From positions 1 to 14,075 of the forward strand of contig JADCGM010000145.1 in NCBI GenBank assembly GCA_020249025.1: a DNA stretch of 14,075 bases. The letters are read 5' to 3'. The notes beneath the pieces were generated by a model, which was given only the letters and a program-made list of their open reading frames with translations, was not told where the DNA came from and searched no databases. Made by a program: the position numbers and the translations under genes. This document shows, in pieces, positions 6,867-14,075 of the stretch; the first letter of the stretch is position 1; every line of letters begins with the position of its first letter. This DNA comes from Alphaproteobacteria bacterium. Lineage in GTDB: Bacteria; Pseudomonadota; Alphaproteobacteria; Sphingomonadales; Sphingomonadaceae.

Positions 6867-6883
6867 AGCTGCGGAACCCGACC

Positions 6884-7912
6884 ATGAAACTGCCGCTCGC
6901 CGAGCCGCCTGAACTTCGCAAACTGAGCGGCATCCAGCGTGCCGCCGCGCTGATGCTCGCGCTCGGCGAAGAGGGCGGGCGCCCGATCTGGGAACAGCTC
7001 GCCGAGGACGAGGTCAAGGAGCTGTCCGCCGCGATCGCGTCGCTCGGCCGCATGCCGGCGGCGGTCGCCGAATATCTGTGCTCGAGCTTTTCGGCCGAAC
7101 TCGGCGGCCTGTCGAACCTCAACGGCTCGTTCGAGACGACCGAGCGCCTGCTCGCGGCGGTGATGCCGCCCGAGAAGGTGAAGTCGATCATGGACGACGT
7201 CCGCGGCCCGTTCGGCCGCACGATGTGGGACAAGCTCGGCAATGTGAACGAGGCGGTGCTCGCCTCCTATCTCCGCAACGAATATCCGCAGACCGTCGCC
7301 GTCATCCTCCACAAGCTGAAGCCGGACCATGCCGCGCGCGTGCTGACCGAGCTGCCGCAGGAGTTCGCGGTCGACGTCATCGGCCGCATGCTCAAGCTCG
7401 AGGTCGTGCAGAAGGACGTGCTCAACCAGATCGAGCAGACGCTGCGCGCCGAGTTCATGACCAATCTGGCGCGCACCCAGCGCAGCGATCCGCACGAGGC
7501 GATGGCCGAGGTGTTCAACGCCTTCAACCGCTCGACCGAGGAGGCGCTGCTCAACGCGCTCGAATCGAAGGCGCCCGAATCGGCGGAGCGCATCCGCTCG
7601 CTGATGTTCACGTTCGAGGATCTCGGCCGGCTCACGCCCGCGGCGATCCAGGCGGTCGTCGGCGAGGCCGAGCGCGCCGACCTCAAGCTCGCGCTCCGCG
7701 GCGCGACCGACGAGATCAAGGACCTGTTCTTCGGCGGCATGTCGGAGCGCGCCGGCCGTCTGCTTCGCGAGGAGATCGCGGCGCTCGGCCCGGTCCGCCT
7801 GCGCGACGTCGAGGAGGCGCAGTCCAACCTCGTGCGCGTCGCCAAGTCGCTCGCCGACCGCGGCGCCATCGCGCTCGCCGACGCCAGCAGCGACGAGGAG
7901 GTTCTCGTCTGA
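6884..7912 (+). CDS. fliG: Flagellar rotor/switch protein FliG
   Basis: FliG (342 aa, normal length) sits between the MS ring and C ring and bears the torque-generating charged face. The N-terminal FliF-binding domain begins at about residue 12 (LSGIQRAAALMLALGEEGG). The middle domain carries EYPQ at residues 133-136, a variant of the usual EHPQ patch that contacts FliM. The C-terminal motor domain shows SLMFTFEDLGRLTPAAIQAV, an LRGATDEIKDLFFGGMSERA segment and GPVRLRDVEEAQ near residues 230-320. The ATG at 6884 is the only sensible start; its ribosome site is weak. It opens the plus-strand operon and overlaps fliH by one base (TGATG). Upstream lie candidate sigma54, CtrA-like and ftr-like sites. 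Confidence 0.97.
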   Translation: MKLPLAEPPELRKLSGIQRAAALMLALGEEGGRPIWEQLAEDEVKELSAAIASLGRMPAAVAEYLCSSFSAELGGLSNLNGSFETTERLLAAVMPPEKVKSIMDDVRGPFGRTMWDKLGNVNEAVLASYLRNEYPQTVAVILHKLKPDHAARVLTELPQEFAVDVIGRMLKLEVVQKDVLNQIEQTLRAEFMTNLARTQRSDPHEAMAEVFNAFNRSTEEALLNALESKAPESAERIRSLMFTFEDLGRLTPAAIQAVVGEAERADLKLALRGATDEIKDLFFGGMSERAGRLLREEIAALGPVRLRDVEEAQSNLVRVAKSLADRGAIALADASSDEEVLV

Positions 7913-8481
7913 TGTCCGCCGTGATCCGCCGGTTCGCGCTCGACGAGTTCGCGCCGTCGGACAACACCGCGGCCGCGGCCGATCCCGAGCGCGAGGCCGC
8001 TTGCGCCATCGCTCGCGCCGAGGGCTTCGATGCGGGTCTCGCGGCCGGCCGTGCCGAGGGCGATTCGCTGGCCCGTGCGCTCGCCGCCTCGATCGCCTCC
8101 GCGCTCGACCGCGCCGCCGACCGGCTCGAGGCGACGCTCGCCGAGGTCGCCGACGCCGCGGGCGAGCTCGGCCTTGCCGCCGCTGAGCATCTCGCCGGCC
8201 GCGCTCTGCCCGACGCCCCGCCCGCCGCCGCCATCGCCGATGCGGTGCGGCAGGCGGCTGGCAGCCCCGTGCTGCGCCTCACCGTTCATCCCGATGTCGC
8301 CGACGCCGCCCGCGCGGCCGCGGAAGCAGCCGCCGCTGCGCGGGCCGCAACGCTGCGAATCGACGTGGCGACCGATCCCTCGTTCGCGCCCGGCGATGTC
8401 GATGCCGACTGGCTCACCGGAGGGCTGTCGGTGAGCGCCGCCGACCGCCGCGCCGCCCTGCTGGCCGCGCTTCCGGCCTGA
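7912..8481 (+). CDS. fliH: FliH-type regulator of the export ATPase
   Basis: A 189-aa, Ala-rich, largely helical protein in the fliH position directly after fliG. FliH binds the ATPase FliI and docks it to the export gate and C ring. Residues 36-50 show the small-residue repeat expected of FliH (GFDAGLAAGRAEG, GxxxG-like spacing), followed by a long predicted coiled coil at about 52-105. The C-terminal domain carries LRLTVHPDVAD and a final AADRRAALLAALPA. Sequence conservation in this family is low, and the protein is shorter than enteric FliH (about 230 aa). The Caulobacter counterpart is often called FlbE. The start is the ATG at 7912, overlapping the fliG stop, with GAGGAGG at 7895-7901 inside fliG. 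No fliI is present in the window. Confidence 0.8.
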   Translation: MSAVIRRFALDEFAPSDNTAAAADPEREAACAIARAEGFDAGLAAGRAEGDSLARALAASIASALDRAADRLEATLAEVADAAGELGLAAAEHLAGRALPDAPPAAAIADAVRQAAGSPVLRLTVHPDVADAARAAAEAAAAARAATLRIDVATDPSFAPGDVDADWLTGGLSVSAADRRAALLAALPA

Positions 8482-8490
8482 TCGGCCCGC

Positions 8491-8537
8491 AATCCCGGCA
8501 ATTCCTGCCGATCCGGTGGGTAATTGCTGCCGGGATT
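8491..8537. repeat. 10-bp inverted repeat in the fliH-fliF gap
   Basis: AATCCCGGCA (8491-8500) is matched by its exact complement TGCCGGGATT (8528-8537) across a 27-nt loop. Each arm also contains the CCCGGCA half-site seen in the nested dyad 8494-8511. It could be a set of regulator half-sites or a long hairpin; no T-tract follows, so it is not an obvious terminator. Confidence 0.45.
8494..8511 (+). promoter_or_regulatory. ftr-like dyad (possible FlbD site) upstream of fliF
   Basis: The core CGGCA-ATTCC-TGCCG (8496-8510) is a perfect 5-bp dyad with a 5-bp spacer, about 85 bp upstream of the fliF start. It shares its form with the site at 6851-6866. In Caulobacter, FlbD binds such dyads and represses the fliF promoter. 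Here a FlbD role is inferred from the motif and the presence of flbD two genes downstream of fliF. Confidence 0.42.
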
Positions 8538-8552
8538 AACCGCCAGATCACC
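8536..8552 (+). promoter_or_regulatory. CtrA-like box upstream of fliF
   Basis: TTAACC-GCCAG-ATCACC has one perfect TTAACC half-site and a 4/6 second half-site at the 5-bp spacing of CtrA boxes. It ends 43 bp before the fliF GTG. The fliF promoter is a classical CtrA target in Caulobacter. It is a motif match only; the weak second half lowers confidence. Confidence 0.3.
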
Positions 8553-8583
8553 CCCGCTTCCCTAGGAAACACGGGAGATTTCC

Positions 8584-8589
8584 AGGGAG
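8584..8589 (+). promoter_or_regulatory. Ribosome binding site deciding the fliF GTG start
   Basis: AGGGAG lies 6 nt before the in-frame GTG at 8596 and selects it over the out-of-frame GTG at 8594. The site can partly pair with upstream sequence: CCTAGGAAA (8561-8569) against TTTCCAGGG (8579-8587), which buries its GGG. Confidence 0.7.
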
Positions 8590-8595
8590 CTTTGT

Positions 8596-10170
8596 GTGGA
8601 CGCCGTTCGCGATTTCATCCGCCAGATGGGTTGGCAGCGCCTCGCCGCAATGGGGGCGGTGGCGCTGTTGCTGATCGGCGGTCTGGCGGCGGTCGCCAAC
8701 ATGCAGGGCAAGGGCCCGATGGGCTATCTGTTCACCGACCTCGACCCGGCGACCGCGCAGGAGATCAGCGGCAAGCTCGCCGCCCAGAATGTCCCCTATC
8801 AGCTGTCGCCCGACGGCAGCGCCATCCTCGCCCCCGTCGACCGGCTGCCCGAACTGCGCATGTCGCTCGCCGGCGAGAAGGTCGGCGGCAAGATCGGCTA
8901 TGAGGTTCTCGACGCCGAAGCGCCGTTCGGCCTGTCGGCGGCGCGCGAGAAGATGGACCAGACCCGCGCGATCGAGGGCGAACTCGCCCGCTCGATCGAA
9001 AGCCTCGAGACCGTCACCCGCGCCCGCGTCCACCTCGTGATGCCGGAGCGCCAGCTGTTTGCGACCGAGCCGCGCCCGGCCTCCGCCGCCGTTCAGCTGC
9101 GCACCCGCGGCCGCCTCGGCGCGCAGCAGGTCGACGCCATCCGCTATCTCGTCGCCGCCTCGGTTCCCGAGCTGGCGCCCGAGCGTATCTCGATCGTCGA
9201 CCAGAACGGCACGCTGCTCGCCCGCGCCGGCGATCCGGGCGGCGCCGGCGCCACCGACGAGCGCCGCATGGCGCTTCAGAACCAGCTCCGCGAGAATGTC
9301 GAAACGCTGCTGGCGAGCGTCGTCGGCGACGGCCGCGTCCGCGCCGAGGTCGCCGTCGAGCTCGACCCCGACGAGCTGCGCGAGGAGCAGGCCCAGTTCG
9401 ACCCCGACGGCCAGGTCATCGCCAAGACCACCTCGGTCGAGAGCGGCGAATCGGCTGACGAGAATTCGGCGCTGCTCGGCGGCGCGGCGACGGTCGCGAC
9501 GCAGATGCCCGAGAACCGGCAGACCGCCGCGCCGGGGGATGCGCGCCGCACCCAGGCGACGCAGCGCTCGGAAGAGACCACCTACGACAACAGCGTGACG
9601 AAGCGCACCCGCGTCCGCCCGGCCGGCGGCATCCGCCGCCTCACCGTCTCGGTGATGGTCGACGGCGTCGGCGAGGGCGCGGCCTGGAAGCCGCGGTCGG
9701 CCGCCGAGATCCAGCGCCTGCAGCGCCTCGTCGAGAACGCCGTCGGCTTCGATGCGCAGCGCGGCGACCGCGTGGTCGTCGACAGCCTGAAGTTCGCTGC
9801 CGCCGATGCCGGCGCCGAGGAGAGCGGCTTTGCGCTCCCGACCGGCGAGCTGTTCGGCCTCGCCCGGCTGCTGCTGATGGGCGGCATGCTGCTCGGCGGC
9901 CTGTGGATGATCGCCAAGCTGATGCGCGACCGCCTGCCGGTGCCGCAGCCCGCGCTCGCCGGTCCGGCCGGTGCGGCCAACCTTGGTGGCCCCGCGGGTC
10001 CGATCGATCTCACCCCCCAGCAGCCCCGCCAGGAAGCGCTCGAATCGGCGATCGACGCCGAGCGTGACGCCGGCCACCAGCGCGCGGTTCTCGCCCGCAA
10101 GGCCAGCGATCTCGCCGCCGAGAATCCCGGCGAAGCCGCCACCCTGATCCGCCAGTGGATGACCGCCTGA
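8596..10170 (+). CDS. fliF: Flagellar MS-ring protein FliF
   Basis: FliF (524 aa) forms the MS ring in the inner membrane, the base on which the rotor and export gate assemble. A transmembrane helix is visible at about residues 16-36, followed by a YscJ/FliF domain with the conserved LFTDLDPATAQEISGKL segment, the GKIGYEVLD region and the HLVMPERQLF block. A second transmembrane helix lies at about 419-441. The C-terminal cytoplasmic tail ends in ENPGEAATLIRQWMTA, the FliG-binding segment. The start is a GTG supported by AGGGAG six bases upstream. FliF usually precedes fliG; here it follows fliH after a 114-bp gap with its own candidate control sites, so it may have its own promoter. Confidence 0.97.
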   Translation: MDAVRDFIRQMGWQRLAAMGAVALLLIGGLAAVANMQGKGPMGYLFTDLDPATAQEISGKLAAQNVPYQLSPDGSAILAPVDRLPELRMSLAGEKVGGKIGYEVLDAEAPFGLSAAREKMDQTRAIEGELARSIESLETVTRARVHLVMPERQLFATEPRPASAAVQLRTRGRLGAQQVDAIRYLVAASVPELAPERISIVDQNGTLLARAGDPGGAGATDERRMALQNQLRENVETLLASVVGDGRVRAEVAVELDPDELREEQAQFDPDGQVIAKTTSVESGESADENSALLGGAATVATQMPENRQTAAPGDARRTQATQRSEETTYDNSVTKRTRVRPAGGIRRLTVSVMVDGVGEGAAWKPRSAAEIQRLQRLVENAVGFDAQRGDRVVVDSLKFAAADAGAEESGFALPTGELFGLARLLLMGGMLLGGLWMIAKLMRDRLPVPQPALAGPAGAANLGGPAGPIDLTPQQPRQEALESAIDAERDAGHQRAVLARKASDLAAENPGEAATLIRQWMTA

Positions 10171-10181
10171 AAGGCCGCGAC

Positions 10182-10493
10182 ATGACCGACCTCTCCCCCA
10201 TCGGCGACAATGAACTGACCCCGGCCCCGCTCGCCGGCGACGCCCCCGTGCTCGGACTCGACGCGCTGCTCGACGTGCCCGTGAAGGTGCGCGCGGTGCT
10301 CGGCCGGACCACCATGGACGTCGGCCGCCTGTCGCGGATGCGCCAGGGCGAGATCGTCGAGCTCGACCGCCGCATCGGCGAACTCGTCGACGTCTATGTG
10401 AACGACCGCCTCGTCGCGCGCGGCGAGCTCGTGCTCGTCGACGACCAGCTCGGCGTGTCGATGACCGAAATCGTCAAGTCGCCCCGCGTCTAA
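10182..10493 (+). CDS. fliN: Flagellar C-ring protein FliN
   Basis: FliN (103 aa) forms the lower C ring of the switch and helps dock the FliH-FliI export complex. Residues 24-99 are a SpoA/FliN domain: LDVPVKVRAVLGRTTMDVG, then MRQGEIVELDRRIGELVDVYVNDRLVARGE and the closing LGVSMTEIV. The frame remains open to a GTG at 10155 inside fliF, but I chose the ATG at 10182, which has an AAAGG site upstream and follows the fliF stop by 11 bp. The acidic N-terminal leader of about 23 residues is usual. No fliM is in the window. Confidence 0.95.
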   Translation: MTDLSPIGDNELTPAPLAGDAPVLGLDALLDVPVKVRAVLGRTTMDVGRLSRMRQGEIVELDRRIGELVDVYVNDRLVARGELVLVDDQLGVSMTEIVKSPRV

Positions 10494-10504
10494 GGACCCC
10501 TGTC

Positions 10505-11866
<1,362 letters not shown>

Positions 11867-11868
11867 CG

Positions 11869-13938
11869 ATGGCCTCGGCCGCTCCCTCGATGCGCCCGAC
11901 GCGGGCGTCGATGCGCGACCTCGGCCTCGCCGGGGGCGTGATCGCGATCATCGCAATGCTCATCGTGCCGATGCCGGGCTGGCTGCTCGACTTCGGCCTG
12001 GCGCTGTCGATCACCTTTTCGGTGATGATCCTGATGACGGCGCTGTTCATCGAGAAGCCGCTGCATTTCTCGGCCTTCCCGACGGTGCTGCTCGTCGTGA
12101 CGCTGCTGCGTCTCGGCCTCAACCTCGCCTCGACCCGGCTGATCCTCACCGACGGTCATGAGGGCGTGCATGCGGCCGGCGGCATCATCGCCGCCTTCGG
12201 CACCTTCCTGATGGGCGGCGATGTCATCATCGGGCTGACGATCTTCGCGATCCTCGTCATCATCAATTTCATCGTCATCACCAAGGGCGCGGGGCGCATC
12301 GCCGAAGTGGCGGCGCGCTTCAGCCTCGATGCGATGCCCGGCAAGCAGATGGCGATCGACGCCGACCTGTCGTCGGGCCTCATCACCGAGGCGCAGGCGC
12401 GCGAGCGGCGCAGCGAGCTGGAAGCCGAAAGCGGCTTCTTCGGCGCGATGGACGGCGCTTCGAAATTCGTGCGCGGCGATGCCGTGGCGGGGCTGCTGAT
12501 CACCGCCGTCAACATCATCGTCGGCCTGATCATCGGCGTCGCGGTGCACGGCCTCGATATCGGCACCGCCTTCCACACCTACACGATCCTCACCGTCGGT
12601 GACGGTCTCGTCAGCCAGATCCCGGCGCTGATCGTCTCAGTCGCGGCGGGCATGCTCGTCTCGAAGGGCGGCGTCACTGGCCGCGCCGAAGCGGCGATCG
12701 CGCAGCAGCTGTCGCGCGATCCCAAGGCGATCGGCATGGCCGGCGCGCTGCTCATCGGCCTCGCGCTGATGCCGGGCCTGCCGTTCCTGCCGTTCGCGGT
12801 GCTCGGCGGCGGCACGATGGCGCTGGCCTGGACCCTGACCAAGAGCCGCGCCCAGACCGCGGCGAACGAGGCGGCCGAAGCCGCCAAGCCGCCGGCGCCG
12901 ACCGAGGAGCCGATCACCGCCGCGCTCGCGGTCGACCCCATCCGCATCGAGCTCGGCTATGCGCTGCTGCCGCTCGTCAACGACGCGGGCGCCGAGCACC
13001 GGCTCGAAGAGCAGGTGCGCGCGCTCCGCCGCCAGCTCGCGACCGATCTCGGCTTCGTGCTGCCGGCGACGCGCATCCTCGACAACCTCGCGCTGCGGCC
13101 TGAGGAATATGTGATCTACCTGAAAGAGGTCGAGGTCGGCCGCGGCGAGCTGCGCGTCGACCGGCTGCTCGCGCTGCAGGGCGCCGACGGTCCGACCGAC
13201 ATTCCGGGCGAGGAAACCCGCGAGCCGGCCTTCGGCCTGCCGGCGCTGTGGATCGACCCGGCGCTGCGCGAGGAGGCGGGCTTCCGCGGCCTCACCGTCG
13301 TCGATGCGCCGACCGTGATCGCGACCCATCTCGTCGAGATCATCAAGGACAACATCGCCGATCTGCTGTCCTATGCCGACACGCAGGCGCTGCTCGCCGA
13401 GCTGCCCAAGGATCTGCAGAAGCTCGTCGGCGATCTGGTGCCGCAGCGCATCGCGGTGTCGGGCATCCAGCGCGTGCTGCAGCGGCTGCTCACCGAAGGC
13501 GTGTCGATCCGCGATCTGCCGACGATCCTCGAAGGCATCGCCGAGGGACTGGGCTTCACGCAGAGCCCGATCCATCTCGCCGAGCATGTCCGCAGCCGGC
13601 TGGCGCGCCAGATCTCCTCGGCCTGCGCCCGCGACGGGACGATCCCGATCGTCACGCTGTCGCCGGACTGGGAGGACCGCTTCGCCGAGAATCTCGTCGG
13701 CACCGGCGACGACCGCCAGCTCGTCATGCCGCCGTCGCAGCTGCAGGCGTTCATCGCCGCGCTGCGCGACGCGTTCGACCGCTTCGCCCAGGCCGGCGAG
13801 ACGCCTTGCCTGCTGACCAGCCCGCTCGTCCGTCCCTATGTGCGGATGATCATGGAGCGGGTGCGGCCGACGACGACCGTGCTCTCGCAGAACGAGATCC
13901 ACCTCCGCGCCCGCGTCCGCGCGCTCGGCACCATCTAG
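11869..13938 (+). CDS. flhA: Flagellar export gate protein FlhA
   Basis: FlhA (689 aa from the ATG, normal length) is the largest membrane component of the flagellar export gate, with a cytoplasmic ring that receives chaperone-substrate complexes. The N-terminal half has about eight hydrophobic segments up to about residue 320 and the FHIPEP-family signatures RLGLNLASTR (81-90), AMPGKQMAIDADLSSG (155-170) and MDGASKFVRGDA. After a Pro/Ala/Glu-rich linker at about 325-350, the cytoplasmic domain runs to the end, including SPDWEDRF and a final HLRARVRALGTI. Two starts are possible: a GTG at 11863 overlapping the flbD stop (GTGA), or the ATG at 11869, two bases after that stop. I prefer the ATG; the difference is two residues. 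It is the last gene of the run. Confidence 0.97.
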   Translation: MASAAPSMRPTRASMRDLGLAGGVIAIIAMLIVPMPGWLLDFGLALSITFSVMILMTALFIEKPLHFSAFPTVLLVVTLLRLGLNLASTRLILTDGHEGVHAAGGIIAAFGTFLMGGDVIIGLTIFAILVIINFIVITKGAGRIAEVAARFSLDAMPGKQMAIDADLSSGLITEAQARERRSELEAESGFFGAMDGASKFVRGDAVAGLLITAVNIIVGLIIGVAVHGLDIGTAFHTYTILTVGDGLVSQIPALIVSVAAGMLVSKGGVTGRAEAAIAQQLSRDPKAIGMAGALLIGLALMPGLPFLPFAVLGGGTMALAWTLTKSRAQTAANEAAEAAKPPAPTEEPITAALAVDPIRIELGYALLPLVNDAGAEHRLEEQVRALRRQLATDLGFVLPATRILDNLALRPEEYVIYLKEVEVGRGELRVDRLLALQGADGPTDIPGEETREPAFGLPALWIDPALREEAGFRGLTVVDAPTVIATHLVEIIKDNIADLLSYADTQALLAELPKDLQKLVGDLVPQRIAVSGIQRVLQRLLTEGVSIRDLPTILEGIAEGLGFTQSPIHLAEHVRSRLARQISSACARDGTIPIVTLSPDWEDRFAENLVGTGDDRQLVMPPSQLQAFIAALRDAFDRFAQAGETPCLLTSPLVRPYVRMIMERVRPTTTVLSQNEIHLRARVRALGTI

Positions 13939-13941
13939 CCT

Positions 13942-13961
13942 CCCCTCTCTTGGCGGAGGGG
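13942..13961 (+). terminator. Hairpin just after flhA
   Basis: Three bases after the flhA stop, CCCCTC (13942-13947) pairs with GAGGGG (13956-13961) across an 8-nt loop. It is positioned to end the fliG-flhA message. No T-run follows, and similar CCCCTC/GAGGGG elements are common between genes in sphingomonads, so it may instead be a small dispersed repeat. Confidence 0.45.
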
Positions 13962-14003
13962 CAGCGGATGGCAGCGCCGTTCGCCTCATCCCAAAAACTG
14001 ATC

Positions 14004-14075
14004 GTCATTCCAGCGAAAGCTGGAACCCAGCCGGTGCGAGCATCCTCTGGCTTGAGGCTGCGCACGACGGCTGGG
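14004..14075. repeat. Dispersed intergenic repeat (REP-like), cut by window end
   Basis: The segment starts CGTCATTCCAGC and folds as two successive hairpins. The first is TTCCAGC-GAAA-GCTGGAA (14008-14025), a 7-bp stem with a GNRA-type loop. The second is CCCAGCCG (14026-14033) with CGGCTGGG (14068-14075), with an inner stem GTGCG/CGCAC. The minus strand reads WVPAFAGMT, a peptide frequently seen where this repeat is mistaken for coding sequence. The full element probably continues beyond the window. It is non-coding in my view. Confidence 0.7.

Noticed and set aside
8515..8530. Sigma54-like sequence GGTGGGTAATTGC before fliF
   Set aside because: GG to GC spacing is 9, not 10, whichever in-phase GG is chosen; not counted as a promoter.
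8548..10077. 509-aa open frame on the minus strand opposite fliF
   Set aside because: Arg/Ala/Gly/His-rich shadow of a high-GC gene; the plus-strand frame encodes a complete FliF.
10155..10181. GTG start for fliN inside fliF
   Set aside because: The ATG at 10182 has a ribosome site and avoids overlap; the extra nine residues add nothing conserved.
12637..13989. 450-aa open frame antisense to flhA
   Set aside because: Shadow frame with biased Arg/Asp/His composition and no recognisable domain.
13850..14065. 71-aa minus-strand frame containing WVPAFAGMT
   Set aside because: Typical false gene produced by a dispersed intergenic repeat and the antisense end of flhA.

Overview
The window is a dense block of flagellar genes from a GC-rich alphaproteobacterium. 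FliX, which is restricted to alphaproteobacteria, occurs together with a FlbD-type sigma54 activator and the block fliN-flbD-flhA, which points to the Caulobacterales/Sphingomonadales side of the class. The repeat at the right edge encodes, on its minus strand, the peptide WVPAFAGMT. This is a familiar by-product of a dispersed intergenic repeat in sphingomonads, so a sphingomonad is my best guess (inference, no search done).

Layout, left to right. (1) The 3' half of fliR (1-339) and then flhB (344-1405), plus strand: parts of the flagellar type III export gate. (2) fliX (1437-1829), minus strand, converging on flhB and divergent from flgI. (3) flgI, a single-domain flgJ-type gene and a FlgN-like chaperone gene (1896-3690), plus strand, linked by overlapping stop/start codons: P ring, rod cap/binding and probably junction-protein export. 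(4) A minus-strand pair: a large unusual gene (4131-6788) encoding a beta-propeller protein with a flagellin/hook-protein-like C-terminus, translationally coupled to flgB (3742-4131), a proximal rod protein. (5) A plus-strand run fliG, fliH, fliF, fliN, flbD, flhA (6884-13938): switch, MS ring, export ATPase regulator, C-ring, the sigma54 activator and the major export-gate protein. (6) A 137-bp tail holding a hairpin and the left part of a dispersed repeat cut by the window end.

How the genes work together. FliF/FliG/FliN build the MS ring and rotor. FlhA/FlhB/FliR/FliH form or feed the export apparatus. FlgB, FlgI and FlgJ belong to the rod and P ring. FlbD and FliX form the known assembly checkpoint of Caulobacter that ties late gene transcription to basal-body completion. 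The FlbD receiver here is degenerate, which fits control by FliX instead of phosphorylation.

Candidate regulatory DNA is concentrated in two gaps: 6789-6883, upstream of fliG, and 8482-8595, between fliH and fliF. Both contain a CGGCA/TGCC dyad resembling Caulobacter ftr (FlbD-binding) elements and a CtrA-like TTAACC-N5-TTAACC site; the first also has a GG-N10-GC sigma54-type promoter. The most unusual items are the propeller/flagellin-like protein coupled to flgB and the position of fliF after fliH instead of before fliG. No stretch over 300 bp lacks a gene. I saw no tRNA, rRNA, CRISPR array, transposase or prophage gene.
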